64,000 nt of DNA from Spirochaetota bacterium (GTDB taxonomy: Bacteria; Spirochaetota; UBA12135; COTS27; JAFLEE01), in assembly GCA_017302015.1 (NCBI GenBank), contig JAFLEE010000003.1, forward strand, positions 1 through 64,000, written 5' to 3'. Position 1 is the stretch's first letter. Every line of letters begins with the position of its first letter. Shown piece by piece: positions 25,837 to 34,041 of the stretch. The notes below the pieces were generated by a model. It ran no database searches and was not told the origin of the DNA. It worked only from the letters and a program-made list of their open reading frames with translations. Made by a program: the position numbers and the translations under genes.

Positions 25837-27450
25837 CTAAATTTCGGCGGTTTTGCGGAAGCGGATCTTGGGGAAGTCGCCCTCCATCTGCGCGGCGAAC
25901 CACCGGCTTTCCGCGAGCCAAACCGGGTGGTCGTACTTGTCGCGCACCATGCTCGAGGGCCTGGGGCGCATGAAGTCGTCGAGCACCCCCGGCTCGTCGC
26001 AATCGAGCCAGAACGCCTTCCAGATGTTCATCGCCTCGAAGCGGCAGGAGGCCCCGTACTCGTGGAGGAGGCGGTGCTGGATGACCTCGAATTGGAGGGC
26101 GCCGACGACGCCGACGATGCGCCGGTTATCCATGGCGCTGGTGAAGAGCTGGGCCACGCCCTCGTCCATGAGGTGCTCGAGGCCCTTGGAGAGCTGCTTG
26201 CTCTTCATCGGGTCGGTATTGATGACGAGGCGGAAGAGTTCGGGCGCGAAACGGGGAATGCCCTGGAAGATGAGTTTCTCGCCCTCGCTGAGGGTGTCGC
26301 CGATGCGCAGGTTGCCCGTGTCGTGGAGCCCCACGATGTCGCCGGGCCAGGCGTCGTCGATGATCTCCTTGTTCTGGGCCATGAAGGCCGTCGGGTTGGC
26401 GAAGCGCACCTGTTTGCCGCTCTTGACGTGCAGGTAGAACTGGTTGCGCTCGAAGCGCCCCGAGCACACGCGCAGGAAAGCGATACGGTCGCGGTGCTTG
26501 GGATCCATATTGGCGTGGATCTTGAAGATGAAGCCGGTGAAGGCCTTCTCGTCGGGCTCCACGGGGCGCACGTCGGTGGGCCGGGGCTTCGGGGGCGGGG
26601 CGACGTCGACGAAGCAGTCGAGGAGTTCCTTCACGCCGAAATTATTGATGGCGCTGCCGAAGAAGACCGGGGTGATCTTCCCGGCGAGGTAGGCCTCACG
26701 GGAGAAGGGGGGATAGACGCCCCGCACGTAGTCGAGGTCTTCGCGCAGCTTGAGGGCCTGGTCGCCCACGTGGGCCTCGAGCTGCGGGTCGGCGAGGTCC
26801 CGGATGACCACGACGTCCTTCTCGTCCTCGCGCTTTCCGTGGGGGCGGAAGAGCACGAGGCTCTCGGTGTGGAGGTTGTAGACGCCCTTGAAGATCCGCC
26901 CGCCGCCGATGGGCCACGAGAGGGGCACGACCTTGATCGAAAGTTTCTTCTCGATCTCGTCGAGGAGGGCGAACGGATCCTGCCCTTCCCGGTCCATCTT
27001 GTTGATGAAGGTGAGGATGGGGGTCTCGCGCATGCGGCAGACCTCGAGGAGCTTCTCGGTCTGGCTCTCGACCCCGTTGACGGAATCGATGACCATGACG
27101 GCGCTGTCCACCGCGGTGAGCGTGCGGTAGGTATCCTCGGAAAAATCGTGGTGGCCCGGCGTGTCGAGGAGCCGGATGCCGATCTCGCGGTAATCGAAAC
27201 CCATCACCGAGGTGGCCACCGAGATGCCGCGCTGGCGCTCGATCTCCATGAAATCGCTGGTGGCGTAGCGCTTGGTCTTATTGGCCTTCACCGCCCCGGC
27301 GGTATGGATGGCGCCCCCGAAGAGGAGGAGTTTCTCGGTCAGGGTGGTCTTCCCGGCGTCCGGGTGGCTGATGATGGCGAAAGTCCGACGACGTGAAATT
27401 TCGCGACTGAGGGACTCGGAGTGGGTCGAAGGGGTGGTTTCGTTGGACAT
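25837..27450 (-). CDS. prfC: Peptide chain release factor 3 (RF3)
   Basis: 537 residues, the usual length. This translational GTPase removes RF1 or RF2 from the ribosome after peptide release. GTP-binding motifs are SHPDAGKTTLTE (G1), ERQRGISV (G2), DTPGHHDF (G3) and NKMD (G4), followed by the RF3-specific C-terminal domains. It lies upstream of the rhodanese gene on the same strand and divergent from the VKOR-DsbA gene. Confidence 0.96.
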   Translation of the reverse strand: MSNETTPSTHSESLSREISRRRTFAIISHPDAGKTTLTEKLLLFGGAIHTAGAVKANKTKRYATSDFMEIERQRGISVATSVMGFDYREIGIRLLDTPGHHDFSEDTYRTLTAVDSAVMVIDSVNGVESQTEKLLEVCRMRETPILTFINKMDREGQDPFALLDEIEKKLSIKVVPLSWPIGGGRIFKGVYNLHTESLVLFRPHGKREDEKDVVVIRDLADPQLEAHVGDQALKLREDLDYVRGVYPPFSREAYLAGKITPVFFGSAINNFGVKELLDCFVDVAPPPKPRPTDVRPVEPDEKAFTGFIFKIHANMDPKHRDRIAFLRVCSGRFERNQFYLHVKSGKQVRFANPTAFMAQNKEIIDDAWPGDIVGLHDTGNLRIGDTLSEGEKLIFQGIPRFAPELFRLVINTDPMKSKQLSKGLEHLMDEGVAQLFTSAMDNRRIVGVVGALQFEVIQHRLLHEYGASCRFEAMNIWKAFWLDCDEPGVLDDFMRPRPSSMVRDKYDHPVWLAESRWFAAQMEGDFPKIRFRKTAEI

Positions 27451-27465
27451 GCGGGGAGGGAGTCC

Positions 27466-27493
27466 TTGGAGCGCGCCTTTGGGGGCGTAAAAT
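27466..27493 (+). promoter_or_regulatory. Candidate promoter of the VKOR-DsbA gene
   Basis: TTGGAG (27466-27471), 16 bases, then TAAAAT (27488-27493). Expected start of transcription is near 27500, followed by AAAGGGGGG, a plausible ribosome-binding site just before TTG 27510. Confidence 0.4.
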
Positions 27494-27509
27494 GCCGTGA
27501 AAGGGGGGG

Positions 27510-29294
27510 TTGATAATACAATGGCCGACGATGCCGAGGCGCCTAAGGCTCTTTTTAGCCCTTCTTTTCGTGCTCGTCGGCGGGATGGCCGCCCTCTCCG
27601 AGACTTTGGAGTTGGCGTCGGCGTTCACGCTGATCCCGCTCTCGCTCCTCTGCCAAGCCGTCACCGGGGGGCCATGCAACGCCCTCGCCAGCGAGGGGCT
27701 CCGCTTCCCCTTGGGCATGCCCATTTCCTTCCTCGGGCTGGCCTATTGGGTCGTTTCGCTTCTCCTCTTCCCTTGGCGCGGCCTTCTGCCCCCCCGCTTC
27801 GCCCGTCACCGCATGGAGACGGGCCTTTGGTCCATCCGCCTCTGGTTCCTCGCCGGCTCCTTCTTCGCCCTCATCGGGTTCGCCGCTTGCCAATGGGCGG
27901 TGCGTTCCTGGAGCGCCTATTTCGTCCTGACCTGGGCGCCGGCGATCGCCGCCATGGCGCTGGTGCTCCCGGGGATCGATACCGGCTCCTGGCGCCGAAG
28001 CCTTCGGCAATGCTTCACGGCGGAAACCCTCCTGCGTCCGCTCCTCTCGCTCCTGCTCGTCTCGATCGCCTTGGCGGCGGGCACCGCTTATTATTGGCAG
28101 ACGGCGTTGCGCCAGGTCCGCGACGAAGACCGCAGCATCCCCGAAATCTACAGGGAATGGAAGGGCGCAAAGGCCGTCGCCATCCCCGTTCCCCCGGGCG
28201 CGATCGAATTGGGCCTCATGCCGACCGAGATCCGGGGGGATGCCCCGGTGCTCCATGTGGTGGAGTTCTTCGATTTCGAATGCCAACCCTGCCTGGAGAG
28301 CCTCAAAGCCGTCGTGCCGCTTCCCCCCGATCTGCGCCAGCGCATCCGATACACCCTCATCCACTTCCCCCTTTCCTCCGATTGCAATCCGTCCACCCCC
28401 ACCCGAATGCATCCCCACGCTTGCGACCTGGCCCTGCGGGCGCTGGCCTTGCCCGACCGAGCCCAAACCCTCGCCATGCTGCGCCGCCGCGTCGCCTACC
28501 CGGCCGAGAACCCCAAAGCGCTCTTGACCGCGATTCCGGATGTTCGCCAGCGCGAAACCCTCGCCCGCCATGTAGAGGCCGGGCGCGCCTTGGGGATCCG
28601 AGCCACCCCTTCTCTTTTCGTCAACGGGAAACCCCTCCCGCGCCTGAAGAACGGGGACCGGCTTCCGGCATTGCTTCGTTTTTTCGACCAGCGCGAAACC
28701 CCCGAAAATCCCCCGGGCCGCATCCCCGGGCTGTCCCGCGGCCTGAATCGGGTGCCGTTGGCGGTGCTCGGGAACCCGGATTCGGCCATCGAGATCCTGG
28801 AAATCAGCGCCTATGATTGCCCCTATTCCAAAGCCATGAACCACGCCCTCAACGAACTGAAGTCCCGGCGCAGCGTGGCCCTTGCCCATAAGAGCGCCCC
28901 GCTCCACTTGGACGGCCGCTTCGAGTTCGTCTCCCGTTTTTGGATCGCCCTCAATCATCTCGCCCTTTCGAGGCCCGACCCCGAGGAACGGCGCCTCTAC
29001 GCCCAGGCCGCGGTTTTCTTCCGGGACTGGCAGTACCGCCTTGCAGGCCGCGAGGTCGCCGCCATCCAGAAAGCCGTGGAAGTCAAGGCCCGTGAACGCG
29101 GGCTCGACCTCGCGCTCCTGAAGGCGACCTACGCCTCCGAGTCCAACCAGATCCTCTACCGCGAGAACTTAATCGACCTGGAGCGGAACAAGTTCCACAG
29201 CACGCCGACCCTCTACATCAACGGCGCGCCCTATCGCGGTGAAGCGACCCCCGCGGCCCTGGAAGCGTTCATCGACCGGGGAGCCCCGTTTTGA
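27510..29294 (+). CDS. VKOR-like / DsbA / DsbA fusion protein
   Basis: 594 residues from TTG 27510 (a purine-rich AAAGGGGGG lies just upstream; ATG 27531 would remove seven residues). Residues 10-200 are a VKOR-type membrane domain with the loop cysteines Cys48 and Cys56 and the PLGMPISFLGLAYW motif. The position of the redox CXXC is SAYF (135-138), so the quinone-linked centre appears lost. Two extracytoplasmic DsbA-like domains follow: the first with CQPC (258-261) and cis-Pro ATPSLFVNG, the second with CPYS (437-440) and cis-Pro STPTLYING, hence one thiol. It should act in periplasmic disulphide chemistry. The rhomboid gene follows with a TTGA overlap. Confidence 0.85.
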   Translation: MIIQWPTMPRRLRLFLALLFVLVGGMAALSETLELASAFTLIPLSLLCQAVTGGPCNALASEGLRFPLGMPISFLGLAYWVVSLLLFPWRGLLPPRFARHRMETGLWSIRLWFLAGSFFALIGFAACQWAVRSWSAYFVLTWAPAIAAMALVLPGIDTGSWRRSLRQCFTAETLLRPLLSLLLVSIALAAGTAYYWQTALRQVRDEDRSIPEIYREWKGAKAVAIPVPPGAIELGLMPTEIRGDAPVLHVVEFFDFECQPCLESLKAVVPLPPDLRQRIRYTLIHFPLSSDCNPSTPTRMHPHACDLALRALALPDRAQTLAMLRRRVAYPAENPKALLTAIPDVRQRETLARHVEAGRALGIRATPSLFVNGKPLPRLKNGDRLPALLRFFDQRETPENPPGRIPGLSRGLNRVPLAVLGNPDSAIEILEISAYDCPYSKAMNHALNELKSRRSVALAHKSAPLHLDGRFEFVSRFWIALNHLALSRPDPEERRLYAQAAVFFRDWQYRLAGREVAAIQKAVEVKARERGLDLALLKATYASESNQILYRENLIDLERNKFHSTPTLYINGAPYRGEATPAALEAFIDRGAPF

Positions 29295-29959
29295 TCCTAC
29301 CCGGCCTCGACTGGGTCACCCTCGTTCTCCTCGCCGCGATCGCGCTCGGCTCCTCCCTGGCGTGGCGCAACCCTTGGCTGTTCGACCGGTGGGCCTTCGA
29401 CGTGGCCGCGCTGCGTCGGCGACAAGGCCGGGATCGCCTCCTCACCAGCGGCCTGGTGCACACGGGGGTCTTCCATCTGCTCTTCAACCTGCTCACCCTC
29501 TGGTCGTTCGGCCCGATCCTCTATCGCGGTCTCGGGCCCCTCCGCTATGCCCTGCTCTTCCTCGGCAGCCTCCTTTGCGGGAGCGCCCTCTCGTGGGCGG
29601 TCCACCGCCGCGATCCCTCTTACCGGGCCGTGGGCGCTTCGGGCGCCATCAGCGGGGTCCTCCTCGGGGTGACGGCCCTCCATCCCCATATCGGATTTTC
29701 CATCTTTCTTCTCCCCCTCTTCATCCCGGCTTGGATCTTCTCCGTGGTCTTCACGGTCTTGTCCCTTTTCGGCCTGAAGCTCGGGTTGGGGAATATCGGC
29801 CATGACGCCCACCTGGGCGGCGCCTTTTTCGGCGCGCTCTTCACCCTCTCCGTACGCCCCGATTTGTTCCGCGAAAACTTCATCTACCTGTCTCCGGTGG
29901 TGCTCCTATGCCTCGGCTTCCTCGTCATCCTGAAGCGCGATCCCCGGGCCTTTTCATGA
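29291..29959 (+). CDS. Rhomboid-family intramembrane serine protease
   Basis: 222 residues, about six membrane helices. The rhomboid signature is complete: HTGVFHLLFNLLTLW in helix 2, the catalytic serine in GASGAISG and the catalytic histidine in HDAHLGGAFFG. It cleaves membrane proteins within or near the bilayer; the substrate is unknown. The start is TTG 29291 overlapping the preceding stop as TTGA, and the downstream hydrolase overlaps as ATGA. Confidence 0.9.
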   Translation: MILPGLDWVTLVLLAAIALGSSLAWRNPWLFDRWAFDVAALRRRQGRDRLLTSGLVHTGVFHLLFNLLTLWSFGPILYRGLGPLRYALLFLGSLLCGSALSWAVHRRDPSYRAVGASGAISGVLLGVTALHPHIGFSIFLLPLFIPAWIFSVVFTVLSLFGLKLGLGNIGHDAHLGGAFFGALFTLSVRPDLFRENFIYLSPVVLLCLGFLVILKRDPRAFS

Positions 29960-30798
29960 ACCCGGCCATCGAAGCTTCCTTCGAGACCGCCGATGGCCTC
30001 GACCTCCACCTGGGCATCTTCCCGGAGCGCGAGGCTGCCCGTCCCCCTCGTGGGGTCGTGGTGCTCACCCATGGCCATGGCGAGCATTTCAGGCGTTATC
30101 TCCACGTTATCCAGGCCATGAACGCGGCGGATTTCGCCGTGGTCGCCTATGACCTGCGCGGCCACGGGGAATCCGACGGCCCACGGGGGCATTGCCCCCG
30201 CTTCGAATCCTATCTCGATGACCTCCGGGGCGTGCGCCGCATCGCCGAAAACCGCTTTCCGCACCGACCCGTGTTCCTTTTCGGCCATAGCCTCGGCGGG
30301 ATGATCACCCTCGCCGGCGCCCTCGCCGACCCGGGTGTGCGCGGGGTGCTCGTCAATGCGCCTGCGCTGCGCATGGCCTATCTCCCCCCCGCGTGGAAAA
30401 TCCTCCTCGCGAGGGTTTTTTCCCGCCTCCTCCCCGGGCTCGCCCAAAAGACGGGCCTGGCTGACAGCGCCCTCTCCTCGGACGGGCCTTTCCTCGCCGC
30501 CCTCCCGCAGCCGGAACTGCGCCACACCCTCATGAGCGCGCGACTCGGCATGGAGATGCTCACCCGCGGCGCCCGGCTCATCGCCGATGCGGGCGCCTTC
30601 CGCTGCCCGGTCCTCATCACCCATGGGGAAGCCGACCCCGTCATCGATCCCGCCGGATCCCGCGCCTTCTACCAGGCGTGCGGCGCGGTGGAAAAGACCC
30701 TGCGCACCTTCCCGGGCCTGCGCCATGAAACCCAGAACGACGCCGGGCGCGACGAGGTGATCGCCACCTGGGTCCGTTGGCTGGAAGCCCGCGCTTGA
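29956..30798 (+). CDS. Alpha/beta hydrolase (monoacylglycerol lipase-like)
   Basis: 280 residues of the serine aminopeptidase S33 / lysophospholipase family. The oxyanion segment is VVVLTHGHGEHF, the nucleophile elbow GHSLGG near residue 115, the acid is in ITHGEADPVID and the histidine in LRHET near the C-terminus. No signal peptide. It overlaps the rhomboid gene by ATGA. A lipid-acyl ester substrate is probable from the family. Confidence 0.88.
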   Translation: MNPAIEASFETADGLDLHLGIFPEREAARPPRGVVVLTHGHGEHFRRYLHVIQAMNAADFAVVAYDLRGHGESDGPRGHCPRFESYLDDLRGVRRIAENRFPHRPVFLFGHSLGGMITLAGALADPGVRGVLVNAPALRMAYLPPAWKILLARVFSRLLPGLAQKTGLADSALSSDGPFLAALPQPELRHTLMSARLGMEMLTRGARLIADAGAFRCPVLITHGEADPVIDPAGSRAFYQACGAVEKTLRTFPGLRHETQNDAGRDEVIATWVRWLEARA

Positions 30799-30829
30799 GG
30801 CGCCCACGCCCTTCATCGGATACTTTCCC

Positions 30830-31363
30830 ATGAGCAGCTTTGATTTCGACAAGGTCATTCGCAAGGTCCCCGATTTCCCGAAGAAGGGCATCCTCTTCTA
30901 TGACATCACCTCGCTCATCGCCGACCCCCCCGCGATGCGCGCCGTGAAGGAAGAGATGGTGCGCCGCTACCAGGGTCGCGGGATCACCAAGATCGTCGCC
31001 GTGGAAAGCCGCGGGTTCCTCTTCGGCACCCTGCTCGCCGACGCGCTGTCGCTCCCCCTCGTCCTGGCGCGCAAGAAAGGGAAACTCCCCAATCCCACCT
31101 TCAGCCGTTCCTACGCCCTCGAGTACGGCCAAGACACCCTCGAGATCCAGAAGGTCGACCTGGCCGCCGGCGACCAGGTGCTTCTCCTCGACGACCTCAT
31201 CGCCACGGGCGGCACCCTGGGGGCCGTCAGCGAACTCATCGAACAAGAGGCCAAAGCCAAGGTGGTCGGCATCTTCGCCGTCATCGGGCTGCCCTTCCTG
31301 AACTACGAGAAGGTGATCGGGAAATACAACGTCGCGACGCTCATCAATTACCATAGCGAATAA
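30830..31363 (+). CDS. apt: Adenine phosphoribosyltransferase
   Basis: 177 residues, family-typical. It makes AMP from adenine and PRPP. The PRPP-binding motif is VLLLDDLIATGGTL (near residue 120), the N-terminal RKVPDFPKKGILFYDITS and the AVESRGFLFG segment are those of bacterial APRT. Located 31 bases after the hydrolase and three bases before psd. Confidence 0.95.
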   Translation: MSSFDFDKVIRKVPDFPKKGILFYDITSLIADPPAMRAVKEEMVRRYQGRGITKIVAVESRGFLFGTLLADALSLPLVLARKKGKLPNPTFSRSYALEYGQDTLEIQKVDLAAGDQVLLLDDLIATGGTLGAVSELIEQEAKAKVVGIFAVIGLPFLNYEKVIGKYNVATLINYHSE

Positions 31364-31366
31364 CGG

Positions 31367-32194
31367 TTGGTCCGGATCCAAGACGCCCTTTTCCGCCTCT
31401 TCCTCGCCCTCGTTCCCCTGCTCGGGGCGCCGGCCGGCCGCCTGACCGCCGCCCTTGTGCACTTGCGTCGGCCGCGCTTCCTGGTGCGCGGGTTCATCGA
31501 CTCCTATTTCGTCCGCCGGCTCGGGGTCGACCTCGACGAGGCGGAAAAGCCCGCCGCCGCCTACCCGACCATCCTGGATTTTTTCACCCGCCGGCTGAAG
31601 AAAGGGGCGCGTCCGGTGGACAGAGCCCCGGGGGCCCTGGTCAGCCCCGCCGATGGCGTGCTTGCTTCCTTCGGCCGCATCGATGGCGGCACGGTCCTCC
31701 AGGTAAAGGGGATGCCCTACCGGGTCTCCGAACTCCTCGAGGGGAGCGCCGATGCCTGGGAGGGCGGTACGTGGCTTACCATCTACCTCTCTCCGAAGGA
31801 TTACCACCGCGTCCACCATCCCGCCGAGGCCCGGCTGGTGGGGATGCGCCCGATCCCCGGACGCCTCTACCCCGTCAATGACCGCACCGTTTCCCGGGTC
31901 CCCCGGGTCTTCTCCCGGAACCGGCGCACGATCTTCGAGTACCGCCGCGGACGCACCCCGATCACCCTGGTGATGGTGACGGCCTTCAACGTGGGACGGA
32001 TCACACCCCTGTTCGGCGCCGCCTCGTTTCCCGGCCTCGGGCTACCCGTGAAGCGCGGGGGCGAACTCGCGGCCTTCGAGCTCGGCTCCACCGTCGTCCT
32101 CCTGCTCCCGAAGGGCGCCGTGCGCTTTTCTAGCCTGAAGGCGGGGCTTCCCTTGCGCATGGGCCGTAGACTCGGCGTCTTTACGGGGAAATAG
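31367..32194 (+). CDS. psd: Phosphatidylserine decarboxylase proenzyme
   Basis: 275 residues. It converts phosphatidylserine to phosphatidylethanolamine and matures by self-cleavage at the LGST motif (FELGSTVVLL, near residue 242), where Ser becomes the pyruvoyl group. Other landmarks are LVSPADG and LSPKDYHRVHHP. The N-terminal 25 residues are hydrophobic and membrane-facing. Start is TTG 31367, three bases after apt; no ATG or GTG lies near and the Shine-Dalgarno is weak. The product implies PE in the membranes of this organism. Confidence 0.94.
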   Translation: MVRIQDALFRLFLALVPLLGAPAGRLTAALVHLRRPRFLVRGFIDSYFVRRLGVDLDEAEKPAAAYPTILDFFTRRLKKGARPVDRAPGALVSPADGVLASFGRIDGGTVLQVKGMPYRVSELLEGSADAWEGGTWLTIYLSPKDYHRVHHPAEARLVGMRPIPGRLYPVNDRTVSRVPRVFSRNRRTIFEYRRGRTPITLVMVTAFNVGRITPLFGAASFPGLGLPVKRGGELAAFELGSTVVLLLPKGAVRFSSLKAGLPLRMGRRLGVFTGK

Positions 32195-32196
32195 GC

Positions 32197-34041
32197 GTGG
32201 ATTTCCCTTCCCCAGCGCGACTGCTTTTCATCCGCTGGGTCTTCCTTCCGCTGCGGTCCTTCCTCGCCGAACGGACCTGGTGGTTCTACGTCACCCTCGT
32301 CGTCCTCGCCATCACCGGCGTGGGCTTCCTTTACTCGGGCCGTTTCCTGGTGGACTTGATCTGGGAGCCCGAGATGGCCCGCCTCGTCTCCAAGCCCGTG
32401 CTCGCTTTCTGCATCTTCTTCCCCGCCTGGCTCGTGGTCTTCATGCTGGCGGTGCTCGGCAAGGTCTTCCTCGATTGGGTCACCCGCCGCGAAGGAACGC
32501 GCATCCGGTCCCGGTTGGTCGCCTATTTCCTGGTGGTGACCCTCATCCCCTCCCTCGTCCTCATCGTGGCCTTCGACCGCCTGCTCAACGCCTCCCTCGA
32601 CGTCTTCTTCCGCGAGACCGTGGTCGAGGCCATGGACAATAGCCTCGCCATCCTCAAGAACAACGTCCAGCGGACCCAACAGGGCCTCGGCCGCCTGCTC
32701 TCGCTCCTGGCGGACGCCGGGAGCGCCGTGACCCCGGAAGGCCCCAACTTCGATCCCGAAGGGCTGACCCGGGTCTTAAGCGGTTCCGAGGCCGATCTCT
32801 TCTGCGTCTATGACGGAGGGCAGAGGATCTTCTCCTGGGCGCGACGCGGGGAGCCCCCCCACCTGCGCGGCCTCCTCGACCAGCTCCCATGGGACCGCCT
32901 CCCCTGGGACCACGGCGGCTGGCAGACCTACCGGATGAACGAGGACGTGATCCTGCGGGCCCGCCAATTGGAGGGGGGCCGCGTCTTTCTCGTCGCCTCC
33001 CTGCCGACCGGGGACCTCTCCCCCCGGGTCGCCACCACGGTCGATGCCATCCGCCGGTTCAAGCAATTCCAGATCCTTCGGGAACCCCTCAAGGGATCCC
33101 TGCTCCTCCTCTATTTCTACTTCTACGTTCCGATCCTTTCCCTGGGCCTCTTCTTTTTCTTCTACAAGAGCAACCAGATCACCCGCCCCATCGGCCGCAT
33201 GCATTACGCGGCCACGCGCATCGCGCGGGGAGACTTCTCCCAGAGGGTGGACGTGCGCATCGGCGACGACGAGATCCAATCCCTCGTCAACGCCTTCAAC
33301 CGCATGGCCCGTGAACTCTCCAATAACCGCTTCCGCCTCCAGCACATGAGCCAAATGGAGGCCTGGCGTGGGGTGGCGGTGCGCTTGGCCCACGAGATCA
33401 AGAACCCCCTCACCCCCACCGGCCTGGCCCTCGACCAGCTGGAAAAGGAGGTCCAGAAGGACCTCGATCTCTACGCCCGGACCGTGGAGGAGTTCAACAT
33501 CATCCGCATCGAACTCGACCACCTGCGCCGCCTCACCACCGATTTCGGCAGCTTCTCCCGGGGCACCACCCTCTCCCGGGAGAACCTGCGCATCCGGCCC
33601 TTCATGCTCCGGTTCCGGGAGACCCTCGACCTGCTGCCCGGGATCCGCGGGGAACTCTCCATCGAGCACGAGGGCGACCTCAGCCTGAGCATCGATGAAG
33701 CCAAACTTCGGCAAGTCGTGCTCAACCTGATCCAGAACGCCGCGGAAAGCCTCTCGTCGGGGGCGGGCGCCCCCGAGCCGACGCTGCGCCTCGTTTCGCG
33801 CACGGAGAACGCCGAGGGGTCGCTGTCTTGGTGCCTCGATGTCATCGACAACGGGCCCGGCATCCAGGAGGAGGTGCGCGAGAAACTCTTCCAACCCTAC
33901 GTCACGAGCAAGGCGCACGGCACGGGGCTCGGCCTGGTCATCTCCCAGGAGCTCATCGCGGCCCACGGGGGACGCCTCTACTGCGAATCCATACCCGGCC
34001 GCACGGTCTTCACGATCCAGATCCCGGTAACCCCCGTATGA
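32197..34041 (+). CDS. NtrY-like sensor histidine kinase
   Basis: 614 residues. Three N-terminal membrane segments, an extracytoplasmic sensing stretch (about 140-290), another segment (SLLLLYFYFYVPILSLGLF, near 310), a HAMP domain and a kinase core: H-box RLAHEIKNPLTPTGL with phospho-accepting His399, N-box LIQNAAES, G1 DNGPGI and G2 GTGLGL. This layout is that of NtrY/nitrogen-type kinases. No response regulator gene is in the window. Start is GTG 32197, two bases after psd. It overlaps the next gene, a helical-repeat protein, by ATGA. Confidence 0.9.
   Translation: MDFPSPARLLFIRWVFLPLRSFLAERTWWFYVTLVVLAITGVGFLYSGRFLVDLIWEPEMARLVSKPVLAFCIFFPAWLVVFMLAVLGKVFLDWVTRREGTRIRSRLVAYFLVVTLIPSLVLIVAFDRLLNASLDVFFRETVVEAMDNSLAILKNNVQRTQQGLGRLLSLLADAGSAVTPEGPNFDPEGLTRVLSGSEADLFCVYDGGQRIFSWARRGEPPHLRGLLDQLPWDRLPWDHGGWQTYRMNEDVILRARQLEGGRVFLVASLPTGDLSPRVATTVDAIRRFKQFQILREPLKGSLLLLYFYFYVPILSLGLFFFFYKSNQITRPIGRMHYAATRIARGDFSQRVDVRIGDDEIQSLVNAFNRMARELSNNRFRLQHMSQMEAWRGVAVRLAHEIKNPLTPTGLALDQLEKEVQKDLDLYARTVEEFNIIRIELDHLRRLTTDFGSFSRGTTLSRENLRIRPFMLRFRETLDLLPGIRGELSIEHEGDLSLSIDEAKLRQVVLNLIQNAAESLSSGAGAPEPTLRLVSRTENAEGSLSWCLDVIDNGPGIQEEVREKLFQPYVTSKAHGTGLGLVISQELIAAHGGRLYCESIPGRTVFTIQIPVTPV

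Noticed and set aside
27521-27523. ATG 11 bases after the TTG of the VKOR fusion
   Set aside because: It is in another reading frame and leads to a proline/arginine-rich shadow without domains.
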